This document shows positions 1-9,291 of a stretch of 64,000 nt of DNA, piece after piece. The stretch lies in assembly GCA_038207585.1 (NCBI GenBank), contig JBBQZP010000001.1:303043-367042 (forward strand). The letters are read 5' to 3'. The notes beneath the pieces are model-generated. The model saw only the letters and a list, made by a program, of their open reading frames with translations. It made no database searches and was not told where the DNA came from. The DNA comes from JBBQZP01 sp038207585. GTDB taxonomy: Bacteria; Pseudomonadota; Alphaproteobacteria; Rhodobacterales; Rhodobacteraceae. The stretch's first letter is position 1; each line of letters begins with the position of its first letter. The position numbers and the translations under genes were made by a program.

Positions 1-1044
1 CCGTCAGAGGCGAATTTTACCTTCGGAAACTTCCGCACCCGCCGGTATGACGATGAAGTGGTGGCCGCCCTTGGGCTGACCGCGCAATGGCATCTGTTGC
101 CCGAAATCGTCGATGGCAGCCAGACGACGCACGCGCTGACCGCCGAGGCTGCGCACGCCACCGGGCTTCTGGCGGGAACACCGGTCAGTCTGGGCTATGT
201 CGATGTGGTCTGCACCGCATTGGGGGCGGGCATCCACACCGGGACAGGGCTTGCCGCAGGGGCGCTGGCGGGATGCACTGTCATCGGGTCCACCGGCATG
301 CACATGCTTGCTAAACCCACCGCTGACGTGGTTCTGAACGCCGAGGCGACCGGATATGTCATGGTGCTGCCGATTGCGGGCATGGTTGCGCAGATGCATT
401 CCAACATGGCCTCGACGCTAAACATCGACTGGGCCCTTGCCGTCGCCGCCGATCTGGCCGCCGAACTGGGCCATCCTGTTGCAAAGGCCGACCTTCTGGC
501 GCGCATTGACGGCTGGCTGGCCGATGCGACACCGGGGAGATTGCTTTACCATCCCTATATCTCGGAAGCGGGGGAACGCGGGCCGTTCGTCGACTCTGCC
601 GCGCGCGCCAGCTTTATCGGGTTGAACGCAACGCACCGGTTTGCCGATCTGATGCGCGCCGTTGTCGAAGGGCTTGGGCTGGCGGCGCGCGATTGCTACG
701 CCGCGATGGGAGCGATGCCCTCCGAATTGCGCCTGACGGGCGGTGCCGCGCGGTCGCGCGGGTTGCGTGCCGTGCATGCCGCCGCCATCGGTGCCCCGAC
801 CCGCGTGTCCACGCGCGAAGAGGCCGGGGCAGCGGGGGCGGCCATGATGGCGGCGGTGGCGAATGGCCACTACTCCGGCATGGAGGCTTGCATCGCAGAA
901 TGGGTAACGCCGTTGCTGGGTGACGCCGAACCCGCCGACCCAGCCCTCAGCGCCACCTACGCCGCCCTTTACCCGACCTATCTGACCGCCCGCCGTGCGC
1001 TTGTGCCGGTCTGGGCCGGGCTTGCCCCTCAACAGGACCACTGA
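1..1044 (+). CDS. FGGY-family carbohydrate kinase, EryA-like (5' truncated by window)
   Basis: The reading frame is open from base 1, so the N-terminal part lies outside the window; 347 residues remain. The visible part is the C-terminal ATP-binding half of an FGGY sugar kinase, with the ADP-binding glycine run TGGAARS near the end. The stretch YVDVVCTALGAG recalls erythritol kinase (EryA), which makes D-erythritol 1-phosphate. The family is clear; the substrate is inferred from EryB-, EryC-, EryH- and EryI-like neighbours. The stop codon is followed after one base by the next ATG, so it is the upstream member of the operon seen here. A xylulose- or ribulokinase-like substrate cannot be excluded without the N-terminal half. 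Confidence 0.8.
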   Translation, partial: PSEANFTFGNFRTRRYDDEVVAALGLTAQWHLLPEIVDGSQTTHALTAEAAHATGLLAGTPVSLGYVDVVCTALGAGIHTGTGLAAGALAGCTVIGSTGMHMLAKPTADVVLNAEATGYVMVLPIAGMVAQMHSNMASTLNIDWALAVAADLAAELGHPVAKADLLARIDGWLADATPGRLLYHPYISEAGERGPFVDSAARASFIGLNATHRFADLMRAVVEGLGLAARDCYAAMGAMPSELRLTGGAARSRGLRAVHAAAIGAPTRVSTREEAGAAGAAMMAAVANGHYSGMEACIAEWVTPLLGDAEPADPALSATYAALYPTYLTARRALVPVWAGLAPQQDH

Positions 1045-1045
1045 C

Positions 1046-2086
1046 ATGACCAGACACGTCGCAATCATCGGCGATCATTTCATGCTTCCCGAAGTGTTTC
1101 AGGCCAAACTGACCGAGGCCTGCGGGGATGCCATCACGATCCGTTCGCGCACCGACAACTGGCCTGATGACCCGATGGAACACGGCTATGCGACTGCCGG
1201 GATGGAGGGGCTGAAGGAGTATTTCGGTACCGCCGACGATGTGGTGGATTTCATCGGAACTGCCGAGATTCTGGTCACGCAACTGGCGCCGATGTCACGC
1301 GCCATGCTGGCCCGATTGCCGGGGCTGAAGATGATTGCCGTGTCACGCGGCGGCCCGGTCAACATCGACATGCAGGCCGCGCGCGATCATGGCGTGCTGG
1401 TGGTCAACACGCCGGGCCGCAATGCGTCGGCGGTGGCAGAATTCACTCTGGGCGCGATGCTTGCCCAGACCCGCAAGATCACCGAAGGGCACGAGGCGTT
1501 GCGCGCGGGCCTTTGGCGCGGCGATCTTTACCGCGCTGATGTGACCGGACGCGAGTTGAACGAACTGACCATCGGCGTCATCGGTTATGGCAATATCGGC
1601 ACCAAGGTGGTGCGGCTTTTGCGGGCCTTTGGCGCGCGCGTGCTGGTGCATGACCCCTATGTTCAGCTTGCCCCGGATGATGCCGCAGCCGGGGTGGAAC
1701 TGGTATCCCTCAACCGTTTGCTGAGCCAGTCCGACGTGGTGACCCTGCATGCCCGCGTGACCGACGAGACGCGCAACATGATGAACGCCGACGCCTTTGC
1801 CCGGATGCGCCCCGGCACGATCTTTCTGAACACCGCACGCGGGCCGATGTGCGATTACGACGCCCTTTATGATGCCCTGACCTCGGGCCATCTGGGTGGT
1901 GCCATGCTGGAGACGTTTGCCGTGGAACCGGTGCCCGCCGACTGGCCCCTGTTGCAACTGCCCAATGTCACCATTACCCCGCATATCGCGGGCGCATCGG
2001 TGCGCACCGTGACCTTTGCCGCCGAACAGGCGGCAGACGAAGTCCGCCGATATCTGGCGGGCGAACCAGCAAGGAATGCGTGCTGA
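1046..2086 (+). CDS. D-isomer-specific 2-hydroxyacid dehydrogenase
   Basis: A 346-residue NAD(P)-dependent dehydrogenase of the PGDH/formate dehydrogenase superfamily. The Rossmann fingerprint GYGNIG lies at about residues 180-185. Catalytic candidates are Arg265 in NTARG, a Glu near 294 and His313 in TPH. Such enzymes interconvert 2-hydroxy and 2-keto acids in the cytoplasm. Within this operon it could oxidise or reduce a four-carbon sugar acid or a product of the adjacent aldolases; that is inference only. The ATG lies one base after the stop of the kinase, and the next gene starts one base after its own stop, so the genes are co-transcribed. This family is not part of the classical erythritol pathway. 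Confidence 0.88.
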   Translation: MTRHVAIIGDHFMLPEVFQAKLTEACGDAITIRSRTDNWPDDPMEHGYATAGMEGLKEYFGTADDVVDFIGTAEILVTQLAPMSRAMLARLPGLKMIAVSRGGPVNIDMQAARDHGVLVVNTPGRNASAVAEFTLGAMLAQTRKITEGHEALRAGLWRGDLYRADVTGRELNELTIGVIGYGNIGTKVVRLLRAFGARVLVHDPYVQLAPDDAAAGVELVSLNRLLSQSDVVTLHARVTDETRNMMNADAFARMRPGTIFLNTARGPMCDYDALYDALTSGHLGGAMLETFAVEPVPADWPLLQLPNVTITPHIAGASVRTVTFAAEQAADEVRRYLAGEPARNAC

Positions 2087-2087
2087 T

Positions 2088-2738
2088 ATGGGACATCGTG
2101 AAGACATCTGCGCGGCAATGGTGGCGCTGGTTGACAGCGGCCTGAACCGGGGCGCATCGGGCAATGTATCGGTGCGTGACGGCGATACGATGCTGATCAC
2201 GCCCTCAGGGGTGCCGCCGCGCCAGATTCGGCCCGAAGATATCGCGACCATGCCGCTGGACGGCAATGGTGACTGGGACGGCACCCTTGCCCCGTCCGTT
2301 GAATGGCGCTTTCACCGCGACCTGTTGCGCGCCCGCCCTGATATGCAGGCCGTGGTCCACACCCACGCGCCGTGGTCTACGGTGCTTGCGGTTGCGCGCA
2401 AACCCATTCCGGCGGTGCATTACATGATGGCGGCGTTCGGGGGCGAAGATGTCCGCTGCTCGGATTATGCCACCTATGGCTCGCCCGAGCTTTCGACCGC
2501 AGTGCTGGCCGCAATCGACGGGCGCAGCGGCTGTCTGATGGCCAATCACGGCATGGTCGTGGGCGGCACGAATCTGACCAACGCGCTGTGGCTGGCGAAC
2601 GAGCTGGAGGCGCTGGCGCATCAGCATTTCCACGCCTTGCTGATCGGTGGCGCGCATCTGCTGGACGCAGCCCAGATAGCCGACACGGCCAAAGGCTTTG
2701 CCATCTACGGCGCCAAGGCCAAAGGGGCCGACAGGTGA
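2088..2738 (+). CDS. class II aldolase/adducin-domain protein (fuculose-phosphate aldolase-like)
   Basis: A 216-residue protein, the size of L-fuculose-1-phosphate aldolase. It shows the zinc site of the family: Glu72, His91 and His93 in HTH, and His154 in NHG. SGNVS near residue 25 and LITPSG are the phosphate-binding segments. Known members split or epimerise sugar phosphates, or decarboxylate 3-oxo-tetronate 4-phosphate (OtnC). A product such as dihydroxyacetone phosphate would feed the neighbouring steps. The start ATG at 2088 follows the preceding stop by one base; an in-frame ATG at 2076 is possible. The stop overlaps the GTG start of the next gene by four bases. The exact substrate is unknown. 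Confidence 0.85.
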   Translation: MGHREDICAAMVALVDSGLNRGASGNVSVRDGDTMLITPSGVPPRQIRPEDIATMPLDGNGDWDGTLAPSVEWRFHRDLLRARPDMQAVVHTHAPWSTVLAVARKPIPAVHYMMAAFGGEDVRCSDYATYGSPELSTAVLAAIDGRSGCLMANHGMVVGGTNLTNALWLANELEALAHQHFHALLIGGAHLLDAAQIADTAKGFAIYGAKAKGADR

Positions 2739-4219
2739 CGCAGACGGTCGATCTTTTCATCATCGGCGGCGGCATCAACGGGGCCGGCATCGCGCGCGAT
2801 GCGGCCGGGCGCGGGTTGTCGGTGATACTGTGCGAAAAGGACGATCTGGCGCAGGGCACCTCGTCCCGGTCGGGCAAGCTGGTGCATGGCGGGCTGCGCT
2901 ATCTGGAATATTACGAATTCCGCCTTGTGCGCGAGGCGCTGATCGAGCGTGAGGTGCTGTTGGAAAGCGCGCCGCACATCATCTGGCCGATGCGCTTTGT
3001 GCTGCCTCACAGCCCGACTGACCGCCCGGCGTGGCTGGTGCGTCTGGGGCTGTTTCTTTATGACCATCTGGGTGGGCGCAAACGTCTGCCCGGCACCCGC
3101 ACGCTGGACCTGCGCCGCGCCCCCGAAGGCGTGCCCCTCAAGGAGCAGTTCCGCAAGGGGTTCGAGTATTCCGATTGCTGGGTCGATGATGCCCGCCTTG
3201 TCGTGCTGAACGCGTTGGATGCCGCCGAACGGGGCGCGCAGGTGCTGACCCGCACCGCCTGCACGTCGGCCCGGCGCGAGGGCGATCTGTGGCGCGTGGA
3301 AATCACCGGGCCACAGGGCCCGCAGACCGTGATGGCGCGGGCGCTGGTCAATGCCGGGGGGCCATGGGTCGCCGATATCATCAACCGGGTCGTCGGCTCC
3401 AACAGCCGCCGCGCGGTGCGGCTGGTCAAGGGCAGCCACATCATCACCCCGAAATTCTGGGACGGCGATCACGCCTATCTGGTGCAGAACCACGACAAGC
3501 GCGTGATCTTCATCAACCCCTACGAGGGCGACAAGGCGCTGATCGGCACGACCGACATTCCCTATGACGGCGCGCCCGAAAAGGTAGCCGTGGACGCCGC
3601 CGAGATCGACTATCTGCTTGCGGCGGTGAACCGCTATTTCAAACAGACCCTGCGGCCCGAGGATGTGGTGCATTCCTTTTCCGGCGTGCGCCCGCTTTAT
3701 GATGACGGTGCGGGTAATCCGTCGGCGGTGACGCGGGATTACGTCTTTGATCTGGACAGCAACGGCACGCCGCTTCTGAACGTGTTTGGCGGCAAGATCA
3801 CCACCTTCCGCAAGCTGGCCGAACACGGCATGCAACAACTGCGCGCGACTTTTCCCGCGATGGGACCGGACTGGACATCGCGTGGTCCCTTGCCCGGCGG
3901 CGATGTTCCGGGGGCCGATATTGCCCGTTTCATCAAGGGCCTGATGGCTGAGTTCGCGTGGTTGCCGCAGCCCCTGGCCGAACACTTCGCCCGGCTTTAC
4001 GGCACGCGAAGCCGCATCCTGATCGGCAATGCCACCGGGCTTGAGGGGTTGGGGCGGCATTTCGGCGGCCAGCTTTACGCAGCCGAGGCGCGCTACCTTG
4101 CCGATACCGAATGGGCGCGCACTCCTGAGGATGTGCTTACCCGCCGCACCAAACACGCGCTGCATCTTTCGCCCGCCCAACAGGGCGAATTTGCCGACTG
4201 GTTTGCCACGCTTTCCTGA
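2735..4219 (+). CDS. FAD-dependent sugar-alcohol-phosphate dehydrogenase, GlpD/EryB family
   Basis: A 494-residue flavoprotein. An FAD-binding GGGINGAG motif lies at residues 11-18 and a TTDIPYDG segment is typical of GlpD. It should oxidise a polyol phosphate and pass electrons to the quinone pool at the inner membrane face. With EryC-, EryH- and EryI-like genes downstream, D-erythritol 1-phosphate dehydrogenase (EryB) is a more likely role than glycerol 3-phosphate dehydrogenase, but sequence alone does not separate them. The GTG start at 2735 overlaps the upstream stop by four bases (GTGA), with AAGGGG upstream as the ribosome site. The open frame continues further 5', but that part is a shadow of the aldolase gene. 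Confidence 0.88.
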   Translation: MTQTVDLFIIGGGINGAGIARDAAGRGLSVILCEKDDLAQGTSSRSGKLVHGGLRYLEYYEFRLVREALIEREVLLESAPHIIWPMRFVLPHSPTDRPAWLVRLGLFLYDHLGGRKRLPGTRTLDLRRAPEGVPLKEQFRKGFEYSDCWVDDARLVVLNALDAAERGAQVLTRTACTSARREGDLWRVEITGPQGPQTVMARALVNAGGPWVADIINRVVGSNSRRAVRLVKGSHIITPKFWDGDHAYLVQNHDKRVIFINPYEGDKALIGTTDIPYDGAPEKVAVDAAEIDYLLAAVNRYFKQTLRPEDVVHSFSGVRPLYDDGAGNPSAVTRDYVFDLDSNGTPLLNVFGGKITTFRKLAEHGMQQLRATFPAMGPDWTSRGPLPGGDVPGADIARFIKGLMAEFAWLPQPLAEHFARLYGTRSRILIGNATGLEGLGRHFGGQLYAAEARYLADTEWARTPEDVLTRRTKHALHLSPAQQGEFADWFATLS

Positions 4220-4228
4220 AAGTCAAAG

Positions 4229-5260
4229 ATGCCGATACCCCCAAACGACCTGCACGATCTGCGACACCTTTCTGCGGCCATCGGCGCGGATGCGCTGCTT
4301 ATTCAGGCGGCGGGGGGCAATACGTCTGTCAAGGATCAGGGGGTGATGTGGATCAAGGCCTCGGGCACGTTGCTGGCTGATGCTTTGACGCAAGACATCT
4401 TCGTGCCGGTCGATCTGCCCGCGATGCAGGCGGCCATTGCCGGGCGGCAGCCGCGCGCCGATCAACCGGCAGAATTCGCGCTGGCGGTGGGGTTGCGGCC
4501 TTCGATCGAAACCTCGCTGCACGCGGTCTTTGCGCAGCGGATTGTCGTGCATGTGCATTGCGTCAACACGCTGGCACTCGTGATCCGGCCCGATGCGCGC
4601 GAACATCTGGCGGCGCGGTTGCAAGGGTTCGACTGGGCGTTTGTGCCCTATGCCAAACCCGGCGCGCAACTGGCGGCGCTGGTGGCCGAAGCGCTTGGCC
4701 CCCGAACCGATGTCATGCTTTTGGGCAATCATGGCCTGATCGTTGCCGCGGAAACGGTCAGGGCGGCGCAGGTGCTGCTGGACAGGGTGGTAAAGGCGTT
4801 GCAGGCACCGGTGCGGGACGTGCTTTCGCCCGATGTGCAGGCCCTTGCCGCGCGGGCGACACCGGAGTTCGTGGCCTTGCCTGATGATCAAGCCGCACAC
4901 CAACTGGCGCTTTCTGCGGAGCTTACGGCAGCCGCGAGCGCGGGCAGCCTGTATCCGGATCATGTGATCTTTCTGGGCAGTGGCGTCACGGTGCTGGGCG
5001 CAGGCGAAACGCTGGCTGACGCCGCGCGGCGCAGGGCGGCGGCCGGTCTGACGCCGCCTGTGCTGGTGTTGGTTCCGGGCGCGGGTGCGCTGATGCGGGC
5101 GGATGCCACGCCGGGTGCGCTGGCGCTGGCGCGGTGTCTGGGCGATGTTTTGATGCGGCTGGCCGACGAGGCCGCAGTGCAGACCTTAAGCGTTCAGGAA
5201 ACGGCTGATCTTCTGGATTGGGATGCCGAGAAATACCGGCAGGCTCTGGATGCAGGCTGA
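4229..5260 (+). CDS. class II aldolase-like protein, RhaD-type aldolase half
   Basis: A 343-residue class II aldolase/adducin-domain protein. It has AGGNTSVK near residue 29, a metal-binding HVH at about 110-112 and GNHGL near 167. It is longer than FucA-type aldolases. Its GGNTSVK segment matches the first half of the bifunctional aldolase/dehydrogenase at 58890-60932, so it looks like a free-standing version of that module. It lies nine bases after the dehydrogenase, and its end overlaps the start of the next kinase by 11 bases. It probably cleaves or rearranges a sugar phosphate made by the adjacent kinase; the substrate cannot be read from the sequence. Confidence 0.8.
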   Translation: MPIPPNDLHDLRHLSAAIGADALLIQAAGGNTSVKDQGVMWIKASGTLLADALTQDIFVPVDLPAMQAAIAGRQPRADQPAEFALAVGLRPSIETSLHAVFAQRIVVHVHCVNTLALVIRPDAREHLAARLQGFDWAFVPYAKPGAQLAALVAEALGPRTDVMLLGNHGLIVAAETVRAAQVLLDRVVKALQAPVRDVLSPDVQALAARATPEFVALPDDQAAHQLALSAELTAAASAGSLYPDHVIFLGSGVTVLGAGETLADAARRRAAAGLTPPVLVLVPGAGALMRADATPGALALARCLGDVLMRLADEAAVQTLSVQETADLLDWDAEKYRQALDAG

Positions 5261-6506
5261 TCTCTGCCTCGGCCTTGATCTGGGCACCTCGGGCGCACGG
5301 GCGGTCGTGATTGATGCCGCGGGCCTTGAGGTTGCGTCGGCAAAGGCTGCGATGTCTGACTTTGGCGCGAACCTCCGCGATCCGCAGGTCTGGTGGCAGG
5401 CCGCCCGGCATGCGGTGATGGGCGCGCTGGCGCAGATCGACCGGGGCCGGATTGCGGCGCTGGCCGTGGATGGCACGTCGGGCACCTTGCTGGCGGTCGA
5501 TTCGGCAGGCGAGCCGCTGGCCGACGGGATCATGTATAACGACCCCTGCACCGATGCGGATTTCCTTGCCGCGATTTCGCGCCACGCACCCCGGACCAGC
5601 GCTGCGCACGGCCCGACCTCGGGTCTGGCGCGGGCGTTGATGTTGCAGCCGCTGGGTGCAGCAAAACTTTTGCATCAGGCTGACTGGATTGCGTTTCAGT
5701 TCTCCGGGCGGATGGTGTCGGACGCCAACAATGCGCTGAAAACCGGTTATGATCCGGTGGCGGGCGCATGGCCGGACTGGATCGGGGCGACCGGGTTTGA
5801 CCCCGCCCTTTTGCCCGAAACGGTTGAGCCGGGCATCTCGGTCGGAACCATCACACGCCATGCCGCCACCGCGTTCGGCCTGCCTGCGGGCGTGCCGATC
5901 ATTGCGGGCACCACCGACGGCTGCGCCTCGTTCCTTGCCACCGGGGCCGCATTTGCGGGCGACGGGGTGACGGTGATCGGCACCACGCTGACGCTTAAAA
6001 TCCTGTCCGACACGCCAATCTTTGCGCCCGAATATGGCATCTACAGCCACCGTATCCTTGGGATGTGGCTGGCGGGCGGTGCGTCGAACACCGGAGGGGC
6101 GGCCCTGCTGGCGCATTTCACCGCCACACAGATGCAAGCGCTGACCCCGATGCTGACGCCGGATAAGCCCACCGGTCTGGATTACTATCCGCTGCCCAAA
6201 CCGGGCGAGAGGTTCCCCATCGCGGACCCCGACCTTGCACCCCGCATCACCCCCCGCCCGGCGTCGGATGCCGTCTTTCTGCAAGCGCTGTTCGAAGGCA
6301 TAGCCGGGATCGAGGCGCTTGGCTTTGCACGGCTGGCCGAGCTTGGCGCGCCTGCGCTGCGGTCGGTGCGCAGTCTGGGCGGGGCGGCGGCGAATCCGGC
6401 CCTGACGGCAATCCGCGCCCGCAGGCTTGGCGCGCCGCTGCTTTCTGCACGGTCGGCTGAGGCCGCGTTTGGAACGGCCCTTCTGGCGCAACGGGGGCTG
6501 GCATGA
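5250..6506 (+). CDS. FGGY-family carbohydrate kinase (second copy)
   Basis: A complete kinase of 418 residues, somewhat short for FGGY enzymes (usually about 480-520). The first ATP-binding segment DLGTSGAR starts near residue 8, and a C-terminal LGGAAANP glycine run is present. The start at 5250 was chosen because DLGTSGAR should lie close to the N-terminus; the earlier ATG at 5223 would add nine residues. It overlaps the upstream aldolase by 11 bases and the downstream HAD gene by four, so translation is probably coupled. It phosphorylates a sugar or polyol; having two different FGGY kinases in one operon suggests two entry substrates. Confidence 0.85.
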   Translation: MQADLCLGLDLGTSGARAVVIDAAGLEVASAKAAMSDFGANLRDPQVWWQAARHAVMGALAQIDRGRIAALAVDGTSGTLLAVDSAGEPLADGIMYNDPCTDADFLAAISRHAPRTSAAHGPTSGLARALMLQPLGAAKLLHQADWIAFQFSGRMVSDANNALKTGYDPVAGAWPDWIGATGFDPALLPETVEPGISVGTITRHAATAFGLPAGVPIIAGTTDGCASFLATGAAFAGDGVTVIGTTLTLKILSDTPIFAPEYGIYSHRILGMWLAGGASNTGGAALLAHFTATQMQALTPMLTPDKPTGLDYYPLPKPGERFPIADPDLAPRITPRPASDAVFLQALFEGIAGIEALGFARLAELGAPALRSVRSLGGAAANPALTAIRARRLGAPLLSARSAEAAFGTALLAQRGLA

Positions 6507-7366
6507 TCCGCACGACGCTGGCTGCCATTGCGCCGCAGTTCGACGGCTTTCTGATCGACCAGTTCGGCGTTCTGTTGAACGGCATGGGTGCCTACGAAAC
6601 CGCGCCGCAAAGCCTGTTGCGGCTGGCGGGTCTGGGAAAGCCGATCGTGCTTTTGTCGAACTCGGGCAAGCGCGCGGGGACCAACGCGGCCCGATTGACC
6701 GCGCTTGGCTTTGCGCGGGACGCCTATCTGATGGTGATGTCGTCGGGTGAGGCGGCACATTCGGCGCTGACCCACCGCATCGGAACCAGCCTGCCACGCG
6801 GCGCAAAGGTTTGGCTGCACGCGCGCGACGATGACACCAGTGCCATCGACGGGCTGGACCTTATGCGGACCGACCACCCCATTGATGCCGACCTGTTGCT
6901 TATGGCGGGCAGTCAGGCCGACCGCATCAGCCTTGCCGACTACCGCGCCATGCTCGCCCCCGCCGCACAACGCCGCACGCCGATGCTGTGCACCAACCCC
7001 GATATTGAAATGCTGACGCCCTCCGGCCGCCACCCCGGCGCGGGCGCGATTGCGCAAGACTATGCCGAACTGGGCGGCCCTGTGGAATGGATCGGCAAGC
7101 CCCATCCACTGATCTATGCCGAGGCCGCGCGTCATCTGCCCGGCATCGCCGCCAGCCGCATCCTGTGTATCGGCGACAGCCCGGCGCATGACATTGCGGG
7201 CGGGCGCGCTGCGGGACACAAGACCGCACTGGTGCGCACGGGCCTGCATGCCGACCTGACTGATGCGGCACTTGATACACTTTGCGCCGCCGAAGCGATG
7301 CCCGATTACATCCTTCCCGCCTTTGATCTTTCGCAGGATTTGCCATGGCCTTTACCCTTTCGCTGA
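6503..7366 (+). CDS. HAD superfamily class IIA phosphatase-like protein
   Basis: A 287-residue protein with HAD motifs: IDQFGVLLNG (motif I, nucleophile Asp near residue 19), LLSNSGKR (motif II, Ser), a Lys in IGKPHP and acidic CIGDSPAHD (motif IV). The second Asp of the usual DxD motif I is replaced by Phe. This is seen in a class IIA subgroup that carries DxWG instead, so it is probably not a defect. Such enzymes remove phosphate from small sugar phosphates, and here it may clear a dead-end phosphate. It overlaps the kinase by four bases and the EryC-like gene by 22 bases. Confidence 0.8.
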   Translation: MIRTTLAAIAPQFDGFLIDQFGVLLNGMGAYETAPQSLLRLAGLGKPIVLLSNSGKRAGTNAARLTALGFARDAYLMVMSSGEAAHSALTHRIGTSLPRGAKVWLHARDDDTSAIDGLDLMRTDHPIDADLLLMAGSQADRISLADYRAMLAPAAQRRTPMLCTNPDIEMLTPSGRHPGAGAIAQDYAELGGPVEWIGKPHPLIYAEAARHLPGIAASRILCIGDSPAHDIAGGRAAGHKTALVRTGLHADLTDAALDTLCAAEAMPDYILPAFDLSQDLPWPLPFR

Positions 7367-8277
7367 ACACCAACCCCTTGGTGAACCGCATTGCCGATGT
7401 GGCCGAACTGGTCGAGGTGACGGCGCGCGATCTGCGCATCCGCGACCTGCAACTGACGCATGAATTCATCAACCCGCACTGGCCCGCCGCAACCCAGCAC
7501 CGCCTGATCCGCCAGATGAACGCGGCCCTTGCGCGGACCGGGGTGCGCGTTACCTCAGGCATGACCGGGCCTTACGGGCGGCTGAACCATTTCGGCCACC
7601 CCGATGCCGAGGTGCGGCAGCATTATCTTGACTGGTTCAAGACCTTTGTGGACATCACCGCCGATCTGGGCGGCACCTCGGTCGGCACACAATTCGCGAT
7701 CTTCACCTATACCGATTTCGATGATCCGGCGCGACGCGAGGCGCTGATTGATGTCGCGCTGGACCATTGGGCCGCCCTTGCCGAACATGCCCACACGGCT
7801 GGCCTGAACTTCCTGTTTTGGGAGCCGATGTCGGTGGGCCGCGAATTCGGTGATACGATTGCCAGCGCTGTGGCGCTGCAAGACCGGATCACGGCGCGCA
7901 AGATGGCCGTTCCGATGTGGATGATGGCCGATATCGACCACGGCGATGTCACCAGCCCCAACCCCGATGATTACAACCCCTACGCCTGGGCGCGCGCCGT
8001 GCCGCGCCTTTCGCCGATCATCCACATCAAGCAATCGCTGCTGGATAAAAGCGGGCACCGCCCCTTTACCGCCGATTTCAACGCCAAGGGCCAGATCACG
8101 CCCGACCGTCTGCTTGCCGCCTTTCGTGATGGCGGCGGGGTTGATAACGAGATCTGTCTGGAATTGAGCTTCAAGGAGCGCGAGCCGAACGACCGGCAAG
8201 TCATCGCGCAGATCGCTGAATCGGTTGCGTTCTGGGCACCACATATCGACAGTGGTGTCTCGGACCTGACGCTTTGA
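7345..8277 (+). CDS. eryC: EryC-like sugar-phosphate epimerase (TIM-barrel xylose-isomerase-like)
   Basis: A 310-residue TIM-barrel sugar isomerase/epimerase. The motif LFWEPMSVGREFG, with metal-ligand Glu and downstream DIDHGD and HIKQ, resembles EryC, the D-erythrulose 1-phosphate 3-epimerase of erythritol catabolism, which makes L-erythrulose 1-phosphate. The assignment rests on the motif and on the nearby TIM-like (EryH) and RpiB-like (EryI) genes, which would perform the next two steps. The ATG at 7345 lies inside the HAD gene, a 22-base overlap; an internal GTG is possible but would remove the first strand of the barrel. Confidence 0.85.
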   Translation: MAFTLSLNTNPLVNRIADVAELVEVTARDLRIRDLQLTHEFINPHWPAATQHRLIRQMNAALARTGVRVTSGMTGPYGRLNHFGHPDAEVRQHYLDWFKTFVDITADLGGTSVGTQFAIFTYTDFDDPARREALIDVALDHWAALAEHAHTAGLNFLFWEPMSVGREFGDTIASAVALQDRITARKMAVPMWMMADIDHGDVTSPNPDDYNPYAWARAVPRLSPIIHIKQSLLDKSGHRPFTADFNAKGQITPDRLLAAFRDGGGVDNEICLELSFKEREPNDRQVIAQIAESVAFWAPHIDSGVSDLTL

Positions 8278-8289
8278 GAGGTGGCCGCA

Positions 8290-9288
8290 ATGACCCTGAC
8301 CCAAAAGCTGATCAACGATGGCAATGATGCGGTGGATGAAATGCTGCAAGGCGTTCTGGCTGCCCACGGCGCGCATCTGCGGCAGGCCGCGCCGCGCGCA
8401 ATCGTGGCACTCCATGGCCCAAGGGCGGGCAAGGTGGCGCTGGTGATCGGCGGCGGGTCGGGGCATGAGCCTGCGTTTCTGGGCTATGTCGGGCGCGGTC
8501 TGGCCGATGCGGCGGCAATCGGAAATGTCTTTGCCTCGCCCCCGCCGCAACCGATCATCGACGCGGCACTGGCGTCACATGGCGGGGCAGGGGTGCTATT
8601 CATGTATGGCAACTATGCCGGTGACGTGATGAATTTCGACATGGCCGCCGAGATGCTGGAGATGGACGGGATCGAGGCGCGCACGGTTCTGACGACCGAT
8701 GACGTCGCCTCGTCGCCCGACCGTAGCAAGCGGCGCGGGGTTGCGGGCAATGTGTTCATCTTCAAGGCCGCAGGGGCCGCCGCCGATCTGGACATGACGC
8801 TGGACGAGGTTGAACGGATCGCCCGTCACGCCAATGCGCGCACCTATACGATGGGGGTTGCACTGTCGGCCTGTTCGCTGCCCCAGACCCGCCACCCGAA
8901 TTTCGACCTGCCCCCCGGCGAGATGGAGATCGGCATGGGCATCCACGGCGAACCGGGCATCCGCCGCGCCGCCCTGCGCCCGGCCAATGCGGTGGTCGAC
9001 GAGATCATGGACAGGCTGCTTGCCGAAATGCAGGCCGCGCGGGGCGACCGGGTGGCCGTTCTGGTCAACGGGCTGGGGGCAACGCCCCTGATGGAGCTTT
9101 ACATCCTGAATGCCCGCATTGCCGAACGGCTGGCGGCCGAGGGGTTGGCTGTTCACCTTACGCTGGTTGGTGCCTATTGCACGGCGCTGGAAATGGCCGG
9201 GGCGTCTGTCACGCTGATGCATCTGGATGACACGCTGCAGCTGCTGATCGACCACCCCTGCGACTGTGCGATGTTCCGGCAGGGGTGA
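8290..9288 (+). CDS. dhaK: dihydroxyacetone kinase subunit DhaK-like
   Basis: A 332-residue DhaK-family subunit. The substrate-binding GGGSGHEP lies at residues 54-61. The His that forms a covalent hemiaminal with the ketose carbonyl is His219 in GMGIHGEPG. With DhaL it phosphorylates dihydroxyacetone; related kinases in tetritol pathways phosphorylate erythrulose (LerK and DerK of mycobacteria). No DhaM phosphotransferase subunit is present, so the ATP-dependent form or an unlinked DhaM must be assumed. The ATG at 8290 follows GAGAGGTGG; a GTG at 8281 is an alternative. It is followed after three bases by dhaL. Confidence 0.88.
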   Translation: MTLTQKLINDGNDAVDEMLQGVLAAHGAHLRQAAPRAIVALHGPRAGKVALVIGGGSGHEPAFLGYVGRGLADAAAIGNVFASPPPQPIIDAALASHGGAGVLFMYGNYAGDVMNFDMAAEMLEMDGIEARTVLTTDDVASSPDRSKRRGVAGNVFIFKAAGAAADLDMTLDEVERIARHANARTYTMGVALSACSLPQTRHPNFDLPPGEMEIGMGIHGEPGIRRAALRPANAVVDEIMDRLLAEMQAARGDRVAVLVNGLGATPLMELYILNARIAERLAAEGLAVHLTLVGAYCTALEMAGASVTLMHLDDTLQLLIDHPCDCAMFRQG

Positions 9289-9291
9289 AGC

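Noticed and set aside
2016..4219. Long upstream extensions of the aldolase and GlpD-like frames
   Set aside because: The extensions overlap clear upstream genes in other frames; family N-termini and ribosome sites place the starts at 2088 and 2735.
4986..6806. 606-codon minus-strand open frame
   Set aside because: Antisense shadow of the FGGY kinase and its neighbours; high GC makes long antisense frames, and no protein motif is visible.
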